A stretch of 64,000 nt of DNA from Campanula takesimana (Eukaryota > Streptophyta > Magnoliopsida > Asterales > Campanulaceae): the NCBI GenBank assembly GCA_026119855.1, contig JAOWBW010000251.1:434001-498000 (forward strand), given 5' to 3'. The notes below the pieces were generated by a model that was given only the letters and a program-made list of their open reading frames with translations, was not told the origin of the DNA and ran no database searches. Numbering within the stretch: the first letter of the stretch is position 1; every line of letters starts with the position of its first letter. Both the position numbers and the translations under genes were made by a program. Positions 1 through 11,639 of the stretch are shown here, piece after piece.

Positions 1-1
1 C

Positions 2-2563
2 AATGTTCGTGCGTTAATTGATACTGGAGCTACGCATTCTGTGATAAGTACTTGCTTAGCTAAGAAAATAAAATTGATTCCCGAGGCGTTAGAAAACTCT
101 TTGATAGTAGATACCTTAACTAATGATTCGATCCCTATTACATCTGTATATAAGAATTGTCCTTTGAAATTGGACGGAAAGGAGTTTGAAGTTGATCTCA
201 TTAGTTTGGAGGTCGGAGAATTTGATGTAATCTTAGGGATGGACTGGTTAGTTGCATACCATGCTCAAGTAGATTGCTTTAAGAAGGAAGTTCACTTCAG
301 ACTATTATCTGGAGAAGAGTGTTGTTTTTTAGGAACGAAACTTAGAACAAGATCGAACCTTATATCTGTAATGAAGGCTCGTAAGTTGTTAAGGAAAGGG
401 TGCGAAGGGTTTCTGGTATACGTGAATGCTACGGACCAGAAGGAAATAACCATAGAATCCCTTTCCGTGGTTAAGGATTTTAAGGATGTGTTCCCAGAAG
501 ATCTAACGGGGATACCACCAGAGAGAGAAGTGGAATTTTCCATCGATTTGGTACCGAAAACTACACCAATATCGAAAGCGCCGTATAGGATGGCACCGGC
601 AGAATTGAAGGAATTGAATGAGCAACTACAAGAGTTGTTAGATAAGGGTTTAATTAAACCGAGTGTATCACCATGGGGTGCACCGGTATTGTTTGTGAAG
701 AAGAAGAATGGGTCGATGAGATTGTGTATCGACTATCGTGAATTGAACCGTGTAACGGTAAGGAACCAATACCCGTTGCCCAGAATAGATGATTTATTTG
801 ATCAACTTCGTGGAGCGTGCTATTTCTCGAAGATAGATTTGAGGTCTGGTTATCACCAACTGAGAGTGAAGAAGGAAGATATATCTAAGACGGCCTTTAG
901 AACGCGATATGGTCATTATGAGTTTGTAGTGATGCCGTTTGGGTTGACTAACGCACCGGCAGCATTCATAGAGCTTATGAATAGGATATTTCAAAAGTTC
1001 TTAGATAAATGCGTGATTGTATTCATTGATGACATTTTGGTGTATTCGAAAACTAAGGAAGAGCATGAAGAGCACTTAAGGCTAGTGTTGCAAATCTTAA
1101 GAGAGCAAAAGTTATATGCTAAATTCAAGAAATGTGAATTTTGGTTGGAGAAAGTGGCATTCTTAGGTCATGTGGTGTCAAAGGATGGGATTGCCGTGGA
1201 TCCAACAAAGATAGAAGCTATTGTAGATTGGGAAATACCAATTTTGGTAAGTGAGATAAGAAGTTTCTTAGGTTTGGCTGGCTACTATAGGAGATTCGTA
1301 GAAGATTTCTCGAAGTTGTCAGTCCCATTGACGAGGTTAACTCAGAAAAGAGCAAAGTTTGTTTGGTCAGAAGAATGTGAAAAGAGTTTTGAGGAATTGA
1401 AGCGACGATTAGTGTCCGCACCAGTGCTTGCTTTACCGTCTGGATCGGATGGATTCGTAATATATAGTGATGCTTCACTTAAAAGACTAGGTTGCGTGAT
1501 GATGCAGAATGAAAAGGTTATAGCTTACGCATCTAGGCAATTGAAGAACCATGAGAAGAATTATCCAACCCATGATCTAGAGTTAGCTGCAGTGGTGTTT
1601 GCTTTGAAGATATGGAGGCACTACTTGTATGGGGTGACATGTCAGATTTATACGGATCACAAAAGCCTTAAGTATATATTCACCCAGAAAGAACTTAATA
1701 TGCGACAAAAAAGGTGGTTGGAGTTATTGAAAGATTATGATTGTACGATTTTGTATCACCCTGGGAAGGCTAATAAAGTAGCAGACGCGTTGAGTAGAAA
1801 GAACCGTGGGATGCTAGCGACGCTAATTTCTAAGGAGGAAAGTGCGTGGAACCGCATTGAGATTTCAAACATGGAAGTGCAAGTGAAGGGTTATTTGGCT
1901 CAAATGAGTGCTCAGCCAACGCTTATGGTTAGAATTAAAGAAACACAAGAAATTGACGAAGAAGTAATGAAAGTACATGAGAGTATCGCCAAAGGAAAGG
2001 CAAAAGACTTTCGTGTAGGAGAAGATGGAATCATGAGGTACCACTCTAGGGTATGGGTGCCAGACAATGATGATATCATGAAGGAGATTTTGAAGGAGGA
2101 TCATTGTTCAAAATTCTCCGTACATCCTGGAAGTACGAAGATGTATAGAAACTTGAGGGAGACGTTCTGGTGGAACAATATGAAAGGAGATATAGCCGAG
2201 TTTGTGTCAAAGTGTTTGGTGTGTCAACAAGTGAAAAGTGAGCACCAGAGACCGGCAGGATTACTACAATTATTACCTATTCCGGAGTGGAAGTGGGAAC
2301 ATATAGCTATGGATTTGGTAGTAGGGTTACCAAAGACGTTGAGAGGCTACAATGCAATTTGGGTTATTATGGTTAGGCTTACGAAGTCGGCCCACTTTCT
2401 AGCAATTAAGGTGAATGATTCGTTAGAGAAATTGGCCAAGTTGTATATTGATGAAATTGTGAGATTGCATGGAATACCAGTTTCGATAGTGTCTGATAGA
2501 GATGCGAGGTTTACATCGAAATTCTGGAAAAGTCTACAACAAGCATTGGGGGTTTGGATTTGA
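2..2563 (+). CDS. Ty3/gypsy chromovirus-type pol fragment (protease, RT, RNase H, partial integrase)
   Basis: One frame is open from base 2 and continues off the left edge. In order it shows the retropepsin motif DTGA (codons 7-10), a reverse transcriptase with intact FIDD (about codon 342), an RNase H with YSDAS (about 489), and an integrase with an HHCC zinc finger (about 700-745) and the first two catalytic aspartates (about 770 and 830). The frame ends soon after the second aspartate, so the catalytic glutamate, the C-terminus and any chromodomain are missing; the text after about 2552 is unrelated. The motifs resemble Tekay/Del chromoviruses (family knowledge; lineage inferred). It would polymerise and integrate retrotransposon cDNA, but this copy is truncated. 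No LTR is attached here. The 2.66-kb solo LTR at 16173-18829 could belong to the same lineage. Confidence 0.9.
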   Translation, partial: NVRALIDTGATHSVISTCLAKKIKLIPEALENSLIVDTLTNDSIPITSVYKNCPLKLDGKEFEVDLISLEVGEFDVILGMDWLVAYHAQVDCFKKEVHFRLLSGEECCFLGTKLRTRSNLISVMKARKLLRKGCEGFLVYVNATDQKEITIESLSVVKDFKDVFPEDLTGIPPEREVEFSIDLVPKTTPISKAPYRMAPAELKELNEQLQELLDKGLIKPSVSPWGAPVLFVKKKNGSMRLCIDYRELNRVTVRNQYPLPRIDDLFDQLRGACYFSKIDLRSGYHQLRVKKEDISKTAFRTRYGHYEFVVMPFGLTNAPAAFIELMNRIFQKFLDKCVIVFIDDILVYSKTKEEHEEHLRLVLQILREQKLYAKFKKCEFWLEKVAFLGHVVSKDGIAVDPTKIEAIVDWEIPILVSEIRSFLGLAGYYRRFVEDFSKLSVPLTRLTQKRAKFVWSEECEKSFEELKRRLVSAPVLALPSGSDGFVIYSDASLKRLGCVMMQNEKVIAYASRQLKNHEKNYPTHDLELAAVVFALKIWRHYLYGVTCQIYTDHKSLKYIFTQKELNMRQKRWLELLKDYDCTILYHPGKANKVADALSRKNRGMLATLISKEESAWNRIEISNMEVQVKGYLAQMSAQPTLMVRIKETQEIDEEVMKVHESIAKGKAKDFRVGEDGIMRYHSRVWVPDNDDIMKEILKEDHCSKFSVHPGSTKMYRNLRETFWWNNMKGDIAEFVSKCLVCQQVKSEHQRPAGLLQLLPIPEWKWEHIAMDLVVGLPKTLRGYNAIWVIMVRLTKSAHFLAIKVNDSLEKLAKLYIDEIVRLHGIPVSIVSDRDARFTSKFWKSLQQALGVWI

Positions 2564-2621
2564 AGACGAGCATGTTTGCTTGAATAATCTGAGTTTTGTT
2601 ATTTGGTGGTGGTTTGACATA

Positions 2622-2939
2622 CTCTCTCCGGCCACAAATATGAGCAAAAAAAGACAAAATACACGTACTAAGAAGATAGCTAAAGTTATTTAATTGTCTT
2701 GATTTTACAAAGAAAGCATGTTAAAATTACTAATATTTTTTTTTATTAAATGTGTAATAATTGTGCACTTATATATATAACAATGAGTAACTGAATAGGG
2801 GCATTGTTGGTAAAAGAGTATTAAATATTGTTGGTAAGAGAGTATTAAATGCAAGTTATATTTAATGAGTTTTGCATTGTATCTAATGAAATTTGCTATC
2901 TTAATTTTCCACACACAATGTGTTTTGAGAAGGAGGGAG
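2622..2939. mobile_element. Stowaway-like MITE
   Basis: The left end CTCTCTCCGG and the right end AGGAGGGAG form short imperfect inverted repeats of the CTCCCTCCGT type, flanked by TA on both sides. The interior is AT-rich and non-coding. It lies just past the break in the gypsy pol fragment. Superfamily (Tc1/mariner) is assigned from the TIR and TA target site. Confidence 0.6.
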
Positions 2940-3236
2940 TATAACTATCATGTTCGAAATAGTTGTTAATTTTTTGTTAGTTGTTAAAATACCTTGATGG
3001 AAGACCAATAAGCTCCTTAAAAAAAAATGTTACGTGCACTACACACCACATTGCTTTCGTTAGTTTTCTAACGGATTTATACTAGATTGCACCCATTTGA
3101 CAAAGATAATATTCAGATTTTATAAAGATAAACTGAACAATGAATTGAAATATTGTGTAAAACTCTCAAGTAACTAATTAGTAATTACCCTGTATGTGTG
3201 TTTGTGTCCTAAAATATGACAATTTGATGGAGTATA

Positions 3237-3495
3237 CTCCCTCCGTCCCAGCTCACTTGAGACTTTTTGATCAAAACTGGTCAACTTAAGGTTGGTTTGA
3301 CCAACACTTTATAGAAATATTTATGTTCCAAAAAACTTTTTAAAAATTGTTATTGAGAGGATTTTTAATGGTGGTCATTTTACATTTTTTTAATTTTTGT
3401 TCGGATCATAAATATTTCTATAAAGTGTTGGTCAAACCGACCTTAGGTTGACCAGTTTTGATCAAAAAGTCTTAAGTGAGCTGAGACGGTGGGAG
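3237..3495. mobile_element. Stowaway MITE with long near-perfect TIRs
   Basis: It starts CTCCCTCCGTCCCAGCTCAC, and its reverse complement is found at the right end. The inverted repeats run for roughly 80 bp each, so the element is almost a hairpin. TA flanks both ends (3235-3236 and 3496-3497). It lies downstream of the FLS gene. Confidence 0.9.
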
Positions 3496-3861
3496 TAATT
3501 TGGAGTAAAATGAATAATTTTGGAGCTGGGTGATTTATAGTACAAGTATCCGCAGTCGTCACATATTTCTTGGGTTGTCAAACTTTACAACCTCCACGGA
3601 CTTGGAATCGCTTGTGCGGTGGAGCCGCTGCTACGTGCGATTGACTACATCGCCCCATTTCTCAATTTATATCTCATTATATTTTGAGTTATTGTTAAAA
3701 TACAATTTAACAAAATAATAGCAGTGATTAAAGAAAGAAACAAATATTATATAGATATTATCATAACAAACTTTAGCATTCAAACTCTGACCATATAGTG
3801 ATTACAAATCAAAGGAATAGTTGATCCACTTATTTATTTGATGCTAACTTGGTAGGTTAGT

Positions 3862-6800
3862 TTACTGGGGAAGCTTGTTGAGTTTACAGTAAACATAATC
3901 TTTGTACTTCTTGGTCTTGTACTTTGATGGGTTCTCCTCACTGACTAGCTTCTTGATGGGCCCGGTTTCAAGCTCCGGCGGTGGCTCTAGGAACACCGGC
4001 CATGACATTCTTGTCTTATCCTTGTTCACCGTTGTTCTGTGGTACACACTCTTGTATATGCCATTGCTCAATATCTGTTAGTAGACAACCAAAGTATAAT
4101 TATGAGTAACCCCCATTTAAAAAATTGTGTATGTCATTTTTACCACCTTTAGGTTTCGATAAAATGGCTTTTTACTATGAATTTATACATTTTGACCCCC
4201 CCCCCCTCCCTTTTTTTTTTTGTAATGTTTGGTCCTCTCTCTACCCTATCTTTTCTTAAACGTGACGGGGGAGTATTATTTTGACCCTCTTTATGGTAAA
4301 TATCTCAACCAGTATATTTGTCACCAAAATATAATCCAGACCATTTTTGGTCATAAATTCCTGACTTGGTCACTATTTATAAAAACACATGTCAGGGGAA
4401 GGGGGAATGGTACCTAAACATGTAGAAAGGTAACCGTCTATGCCGTTTGATCTAACGATCATTAACATAAAAAACATGAAAAAGTAATCTTAGTCAACCA
4501 TGTTAAGAAGAAAGAGGAGGAAATACCTCGATTTGGTCACCAACATGGACAATGAGAGCGTTAGGGATGTACTTGACATCATACCAGTTGCCATCTTTGT
4601 AAACCTGAAGTCCTTGCACATCATTTGGAACAAGGATTGTGAGTGATGACATGTCAGTGTGCGCAACCACACCTAGAGCAAGGTCCGGTCGAGGACATGG
4701 CGGGTAATAGTTTATTTTCAACAGGTAAATTAAGTCATCCCCACCCACTGCTTCTTTCAGCTCATTCTCTTCCAGCCCAAGCCCTATTGATAAGCTCCCC
4801 AACAATTTGTCTGCTACCCCGCGCAACCGCTCCGCGTACTCCTCATTTGCTTCCCTGACAATCTCAAAATTCAGTCAATTGGTTTTCTTCATATCATTTC
4901 ATTTTGTTCGAGTATAATAGACCACTGTTCCAGATTTATATTCCCACTTTTCTTTAGAGCTTCTCCAATGATACGCTTAAACTCTATACTTAGCGCAAAA
5001 GGGAGTCCAACCGTGCTCTAAACTTTTAAATTTTTTATACATTTACTTTGGGACCAAGAGTAGATTGGATTTGATATTTGAAGTTAATAAATTATTTAAT
5101 TTTATGCTAGAAAGTATTATTTAACTTTAATACTTTTTTATAATATTATAATTTGCTAGTATTATAAATGTTTTCATTTTAAACAAATTTTATTTTCTAG
5201 TATAATATAATTATCTAATTTCACGTCTTTATAATTATTTTAATATAATTTAAATTGAATTATAAATAATAATTTATCAATTAATAAAACCATATTAAAT
5301 AAAATGAGATAAAAAAAGAATATTCTATGAATATGCTTTTTTGGTGCAAGATTCGAAGCATGATAGTTGGACATGGTGATAGACATTTATTGCAAAACTT
5401 GCACTATTTTAAAGAGATAGTGCAATTTTTACACTAAACCATTGGAGATGGTCTTAGTTAGTTTAAATGAAGATTAAACAATTATTTTGTATTAATTTAA
5501 TTATCTTAATGAATTCTAAAATTAATTTTTTATTGATAAGCTATTATAAATGTCTCTATAGTTTGTCCTCAAATGAGTGTCTCGATGGTAAGAATTTGTT
5601 CCCTCTCTCTCCCCAGCTCGTTGTTTAGGACATCATAAAAACAACAACAATAATAATAATTAATATAATTTAAATTTAATACTCGAAATTTAAATTTAAT
5701 GGGGACAAAATAAATGGTTACATCATTCTTGATATTATTGGGATGGAAGGAAGACGTATGAAGCCAGTGTGATAAGTCTCTTGCAAAAGCGGTTCATATT
5801 TTTGTTTCACAATAAATGAAAAATAAAAATAAAAATGGTTGGACGGTAGAGTAGCAATGCCAGGATTTTACTGAAAAGGGTTCTTGGATCATCTCAAAAT
5901 TAAAAGAGGTGGTCTCCCAGAACAAGGGGATCCGTCTCATGCATGAGACGGGTCGGCCCATGACCCATGGGCCGAACCCGTCACGTGGCAACCCACCATT
6001 GGCCGAAAAAAAAAAAAAAAAAAAAAAATTTTTTTTTTGAGTTTTTATATTTTTTTTTCGGCTTTTCAGTGGTTTAGCAAAAAATAATAGTTACCATCTC
6101 TTAAAGTAACATTGTTCATAAGTAAACGTAATACTTGTTTTAAAAAAACAAAAGCTCGTTTTTACCCATTTGAAAAGTAATAACTTATGTATATGAATGT
6201 AATAGTAAGTTTATACAAGTAAATGTAACACTTTGATTGACGAAATTGTAACAGATTTTTATAGATAATGTAATACTTTTACATGTATCATGATAAATTT
6301 GACCCCATTGTAACTTATTGTTTAAAAACATATAGATATCTATACATATGTATTACAATTATGTACAAATACTATTACATATAAATAACACGTTTGTTAC
6401 ATTTTAGTTATAATAAGTATTACTTTTGGCAAACGAAGAAAACATAGGAAAAACACTATTACTTTAAGAGATGGTAACTATTACTTTTCACAAACCGAAG
6501 AAAAACCAAAAATAAAAATATAAAAATTTTAAAAAAAAAAAAAAAAAAAAAATTCCGGCCAATGAGGGGCTGCCACGTGGCAGGGTCCCCCATGGGTCCT
6601 GGAGCAGGGTTGTGGGTCGGGTAATGGGTCAAAAAAATGACCCGTCTCACCCATGAGACGGGTTGGAGTGTTCTCACCCAAGTTTTTGTCAAATTAAAAA
6701 AAGAAAAAGTTATTTTATGAATTTGGCTTAAACAAGGTCATGCGTAATATATACTCCTGATCCCTTAGGCGTCCCATACTTATTGCTACTTACCTAAAAT

Positions 6801-8626
6801 GTTCACTTTTCTCTCTCCTATCCACTCACAACAACTATCTACTAACTTGTTTTCTCTCTCATACCCACTCACAATACTTAGTTTTGCAACATACTCCCTC
6901 CGTCCCTCTTTAACTTACAAAAAATGAGTTAGGCACATTAATTAAGGAAAAAGTGAAAAAGGTGATGTGTTGTGAGTGTAGATGGTTGGGTGGAAGAGAG
7001 AAAGTGGGATATAAAATAGTTAGTAAATAGTTGTTGTGAGTATGATAAGTGGGTCCCACCATTTTAAATGTATAAAAACATTTCTATTTTAGGATTTTGT
7101 AAGTTAAAATGGAACAACCAAATGGGTAATTTTTGTAGATTAAAGAGGGACGTATAGAGTATTTCCTTAATCCCGTGCACTCTCATTCCCATTAAGTAGC
7201 AATAAGTATCCGACCGGAGGGAGTAATTCACATGATCAAGTGGGACAATGGGACATAGTCCAACAGTTTTCTCTTTTTATCATTTCTTTTTATCAACTCT
7301 TTTTATCAACAACCATTTCCCATCTGCCTCGCAAAATTATTTTATCGTTTTTCATTAGTTCGAATCCCGTTAGGGAGATTTGTGTTAGCATATTTATAGG
7401 TCTAGTTGTAGCCTTCATGTCATTTGTGATAGTAGTCTAGTTATAGGCACAGCTGTAGCCTTCATGGCATTATCAATTAAAGAAAACTCAATTAAAAAAA
7501 ATAAAAATTCAAAATTTGTAATTATTAATATTAATATTAATATTAATGTATCAATAACAAGTTGTAAACTTTATTAAAAAAATCTAAAGAAACTTAAAAT
7601 ATATATTACTCAAAATTCCTTCAAATTAACAATGAAAAAATAAAATTAACTCTTTGAGAGAGAGATTATCACTTTGTAGTTGAAATCATACATGATGCAA
7701 ACATTATAAATATTATTTGTGTTGTGATCTAATAAAACTTCTGAAAAGTTAAATATTCTAGAGTTTAATTAAAAAGCGCAATGAAATTGTTCTGTAGAGA
7801 CTAGCGAAGATAATTTTACACCACCCATTTCTCTAGATATTTTTCAAGATAAATACTCCCTCCGTCCAAAATTAATGTTCTTATTTTGACTTTACACGAA
7901 AATAAAAAAGTAAATATTGTGAATATGAAAAGTAAAGTAGGAAACAGAAATTGAGTAGAAAGTTTTTGGTTGTGAGAATGACAAGTGGGTCTCATTTTCC
8001 ATTTTAGGCAATAAAGCAAAGTAAGAACCTTAAATTAGGACAGACTAAAAAGGAAAGTAAGAACCTTAAAGCAGGACAGAGGTAGAGGTAGTATTATTCT
8101 GTCAGAAAACTATTTAGGTAAAAAAATAAACAAAATTAAGAAGAAAAGGAAGAGTAAATTAAAACCTGTAGGCAGGAGGATTTTGAGGCCAGAATTGGTA
8201 ATTGATAGCAGAAGGAGGCCAAATTTTATGAAACAAATGATCAACCCATCCTTTCTTTCCATCCATTTCCTTTTGAAGCTTTGTCCCATACCCTTCAATA
8301 CCCTCTTCTGGTTTTGCTACTTTCTCCTTCTCATTTTGTGGCAACTCAAAGAACTCTCTCCCAACTTTCTGCAACTTACTTATTACTTCATCTGGTATCC
8401 CATGATTAACAACTTGAAATATCCCCCAGTCCCTACAAGCATCCGCCATCTGGCAGATGCTCTCATCAGGGACCGGATCTGAAAAATCAATCACCGGAAC
8501 CTCCAGAACCACTCCGTGGATTGTGGTGGTTGCTGGCTGTTCCGTCTCCAACCTTATGTACTCCGTCGGGATCGAGTCCATGCGCTTTGCATGTGAAGCT
8601 ATCTCTTGCACTCTCTCCACCTCCAT
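3862..8626 (-). CDS. FLS: Flavonol synthase, three exons
   Basis: Exons on the minus strand are 8626-8166, 4854-4527 and 4074-3862 (1002 nt, 333 residues plus stop). All junctions are GT/AG and the frame runs through. The product is a cytosolic 2-oxoglutarate/Fe(II) dioxygenase that desaturates dihydroflavonols to flavonols. The iron ligands fall at H219, D221 and H275, and the 2-oxoglutarate-binding RxS at R285/S287. These are two less than Arabidopsis FLS1 numbering, and the substrate-contact residues H130, F132, K200, F291 and E293 are also kept. The FLS hallmarks GYGTKLQKE (residues 112-120) and the N-terminal EQP motif are present. Length matches the family (about 335). Intron 1 (8165-4855, 3.3 kb) is filled with miniature elements; intron 2 is 452 bp. 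An AATAAA lies 24 nt after the stop (3838-3833). No break is seen; I think it is functional. A related dioxygenase is the only alternative and fits less well. Confidence 0.95.
4197..4222. repeat. Homopolymer C then T runs
   Basis: A run of C followed by a run of T sits between FLS exons 3 and 2, toward the 3' part of intron 2. It is simple sequence with no further signal, and a likely site of length variation. Confidence 0.6.
4857..5905. other. AT-rich part of FLS intron 1
   Basis: About 1 kb of very AT-rich intron sequence next to exon 2. I see no open frame, terminal repeats or RNA gene in it. Confidence 0.5.
5906..6690. mobile_element. Mutator-like foldback MITE in FLS intron 1
   Basis: It is flanked by the 9-bp direct repeat AAATTAAAA (5897-5905 and 6691-6699), the target-site length of Mutator-like elements. 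The two ends, each about 200 bp, are inverted copies of each other. Each has a GC-rich block containing the palindrome CCGTCTCATG...TGAGACGGG, an A/T homopolymer tract, and the inner pair TAGTTACCATCTCTTAAAG. The middle is AT-rich with many GTAAC-like words. Non-coding. Confidence 0.8.
6754..7223. mobile_element. Stowaway-like MITE (outer), carrying a second one
   Basis: The ends pair as ACTTATTGCTACTTA (left) against TAAGTAGCAATAAGT (right), with CTCC/GGAG termini and TA at both sides (6752-6753, 7224-7225). The inner element 6894-7159 interrupts it. It lies in FLS intron 1. Confidence 0.7.
6894..7159. mobile_element. Stowaway MITE (inner) nested in another
   Basis: The left end CTCCCTCCGTCCCTCTTTAA is matched in inverted form at the right end (TTAAAGAGGGACGTATAGAG), with TA duplications at 6892-6893 and 7160-7161. 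It is the youngest layer of the pair in FLS intron 1. Confidence 0.75.
7856..8091. mobile_element. Stowaway MITE near FLS exon 1
   Basis: It starts CTCCCTCCGTCCAAAATTAA, and the right end carries TTAAAGCAGGACAGAGG with the TA duplication at 8092-8093. It ends about 75 bp from the splice donor of FLS exon 1. A diverged copy of the same family lies at about 39140-39330 in reverse orientation. Confidence 0.75.
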
Positions 8627-8720
8627 TTTTATTTTTCTAGCTTCTTTTTCCTATTTTGGTTTATTGAGATATGTGATAGGGGAGGCACACACAAGGCAAA
8701 TGTGTAGATACAAATGTTTA

Positions 8721-8730
8721 CATATATACT
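8721..8730 (-). promoter_or_regulatory. Probable FLS TATA box
   Basis: TATATATG on the minus strand lies about 95-105 bp upstream of the FLS start codon at 8626, a usual distance for a plant TATA box. Only about 225 bp separate the start codon from the next recognisable repeat (from 8854), so the unique proximal promoter is short. Assigned by position and sequence only. Confidence 0.5.
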
Positions 8731-8853
8731 GGTACTGGTACATGCAGTGGGCATTTTTGCGGTCACGCATTTAGTATGTGTTCAGTTGGGTTTGCAAACG
8801 TAAGCATCTAGAAGAAAGTCACATTCATTAAACCTCTTGTACTCTATGTTTTA

Positions 8854-10430
8854 GACAAAAACTTGGATGAAAACCCCGAAACCCATCTCATAGTAGAAGA
8901 GACGGGTCATGGATCCAAGTTATTGGTGTGTTTTCGACCCACGACTTGGACCCATGATCCGCGGGCAATTTTATTTTTTTTCCAATTTTTAAGTTATTAT
9001 ATTTTTATTTTGGTGCTTTTTCTGTTTGCCAAAAGTAATACTCCCTCCATCCCATATTTTTCGCTACTTTTTGTTGACCATATTTAAACTTTAACTAACA
9101 TGTTATGCTAAACTATTAATCTCTATAAAAATTTAAAGATAGTTATTGATAATGTTCCTATGAGTAAATATAAAGTCACAAAAAAGTGCCACAAAATGAT
9201 GTGTCAAGATTTTATTGGTGTTTTTAATTAGAGTGTATCGGGTCCGCTATCGAAGTAACCAATAAAATATCACCACCTCATTTTTTATCCATCATTTTGT
9301 GAACTTATTTTGTGCCCCTAGCACTGCCCTGTTCTTATTGGTGATTTAATAACTATTTTTAATTTTTTATGGAGATTAATAGTTTAGCATAAAGTGTTAG
9401 TCAAAATTCAAACACGGTCAACAAAAAGTAGCGATAAGTATTGGACGGAGGGAGTAGTTACTATATTACTATAATTAAATGTAACAAACGTGTTACTTAT
9501 ATTTTAATAACATTTTTTATACATAAAGGTAATACATATATACAAAAAAGTAACATTGTTTTTTTTGTTTTTTTTTTAACGTTTTCTTCCTTTGCCAAAA
9601 GTAATATTTATTATAACTAAAATGTTACAAACGTGTTGCTTATATGTAACAGTGTTTATACATAACTGTAACACATGTATAAAAAAATAATAATTCATCC
9701 ATTTACACTTTAGAACTAAAAACACTTGTGTTAGTAACATTGTAAAAATAAGAAAGTAACAATTTTTATAAATGAATGTTACATTTACTTGTATAATAAA
9801 ATTGTAAAACAGTTACGTTTACTTGTATAATAGTATATCCATATGTTTTCAAATAATAAATAATAAGTTACAATGCGTTCAGTTTATCATGTTACATGTA
9901 AAAGTATTACATTATCTATAAAAAAATCTCTTACGATTTCGTCTACAAAAGTGTTACATTTACATTTACTTGTACAAACAATTACATTCATGTATATAAT
10001 TAGTTGTTATTTTTCAAATGTTATTTTCTTTCAAAAAATAAAATCAAAATACTCAAAAAAAAATATTCTGCAAAAACATTATTACATTTCAGTATAAAGA
10101 TAACTGCATTTAATTATTGTTAGTGTTACACGTATTTATAGTTAGTGTTACAGTTGAAGGATGAGTAAAATGAGCTTTTTTGTATTGAAAGACATGTGTT
10201 ACATTTACTTGTAACAATGTTTTTTTTAATGTTTTCTTCCTTTGCCAAAAGTAATATTTATTATAACTAAAATGTAACAAACGTGTTGCTTATATGTAAT
10301 AGTGTTTATACATAACTGTAACACATATGTATAAAAAATAATAATTCAACCATTTACACTTTAGAACTAAAAACACTTGTGTTAGTAACATTATAAAAAT
10401 ATGAAAGTAACAATTTGAAGAAGGTCATGG
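8854..10430. mobile_element. GTAAC-rich foldback-type element (right end uncertain)
   Basis: It begins GACAAAAACTTGGATGA, close to the terminus of the 5906-6690 element (GACAAAAACTTGGGTGA when read inward). It has the same design: a GC-rich end, then AT-rich sequence full of GTAAC/GTTAC words. A Stowaway element (9041-9454) is inserted in it. A segment of about 190 bp occurs twice in direct order (about 9585-9770 and 10225-10415). I could not find the matching right terminus, so the end is approximate. It lies immediately upstream of the FLS promoter. Confidence 0.5.
9041..9454. mobile_element. Stowaway MITE upstream of FLS
   Basis: The left end CTCCCTCCATCCCATATTTT is matched in inverted form at the right end (GGACGGAGGGAG). 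The ends extend inward as inverted copies around TTTGTTGACC and AAACTATTAATCTC. TA flanks both sides. Confidence 0.85.
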
Positions 10431-10930
10431 CCAACAAACCTTCTGGATATCAACATCAAATTGTTCTGGATATTTATATAAAGTCATCTGGATATGAGTT
10501 TCAAGCACATTTTAAGAAAGTCTTGGCCAAGTAAAATTCTGGATATCAACCTCAAAAGGTTCTGGATATCAATAATAAAGCCCTCTGGATACGATTTTAA
10601 TTATATTTGAACAAAGTCATGACCAACAAACCCTCTGGGTATCAAGTTAATAGGTTCTGTATAGAAATAATAAAGGTTTCTGGATATTATTTTTTAGAAA
10701 GTGAGAAAAAAATATATAAAAAAATAAAAATAAAAATATGATTTTTTAGTACAAGTGAGAGTGTAATTTTTTAGTGTCAGTTCTAGTGTTTTTGATAGCC
10801 AGTTGTAGTGCTTTAAATAACCAGATAGCATTTTGAAAGAACCTTTAAAGCTGAAAAGAAACTTTGAGACAGATAGCCAGAACATTTGAATCGGATAGCC
10901 AGAACATTTGAAAGTGTTATCCAGATTGGT
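10431..10930. repeat. Degenerate tandem repeats of TTCTGGATATCAA type
   Basis: The word (T)TCTGGATATCAA and its relatives recur every 40-70 bp. The same vocabulary, as TTCTGGCTATCA and ATATCCAGAA, fills the Mutator-like elements near 34.1-34.4 kb and 36.8-37.1 kb. This is probably an old, decayed member of that family. No terminal repeats were found. Confidence 0.5.
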
Positions 10931-11639
10931 TTTTTTAAAAGGAAATTTGAAGCGAAACAGAAGCCATCGAGCTTCGCCCCCTGATTCCGTGTTTAAAATC
11001 GCCAACAGACGTCGTTTAGGCCCTCAAATTGTCATTTGAAGTTTTTTCCAACAAACAAGAGACCAACCCTTTATTTTATGTCAAAATGTAAGTCACTTTA
11101 GTCTTTCACATTATCTATGAACACACTAACTACTTTATTTAATGATAATAATAAAATTTTCACAATAAACAACACTAAAAATATTACCAAAGCTAAAATT
11201 TAAAAAAGTTCACAAAACGACAACAAATATTTGATATACCCCTATTTATTTTCCCTATTTTTTGTGTGTACTCATTCAACATTAATTTAAAATCATCAAT
11301 TATAAAACCAAAAATTATGATAATTATAAATATTTAAGAGTTTTATTAATTCATCTTAAAGAAATTTAAAATAACTTAAATATTAAAACGGTGGGAGTAC
11401 TTTATTATAAATTTATTATCAAAGTGTATGTAGTTTCACATTGGTGGTGATTCACTGTGTGTAGTAGTTGGTTCCCTTATAATTGACCCTGGTAGTGCCA
11501 CGCTACTTCTGCACTTTTACGTAGATAAACCTAATACTTCTGGCTCTTTTTTCGTGCTCCGTCGACCCAACACAAAGTACTTATTTCAGTGTCCCATTGA
11601 AAAATACTATTTTTTTAATAAAAAATAAAAAGACAAAAA
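10931..11639. other. Intergenic sequence without a gene
   Basis: AT-rich sequence with no credible coding frame. A stretch at about 11440-11520 resembles one at about 36060-36110 (shared words TGTGTAGTAGTT and GGTAGTGCCACGC), so it is a dispersed duplicate of some kind. Confidence 0.4.

Noticed and set aside
3862..8626. FLS as a pseudogene because of the repeat-filled intron
   Set aside because: All exons are open, junctions are canonical, and active-site residues are complete.
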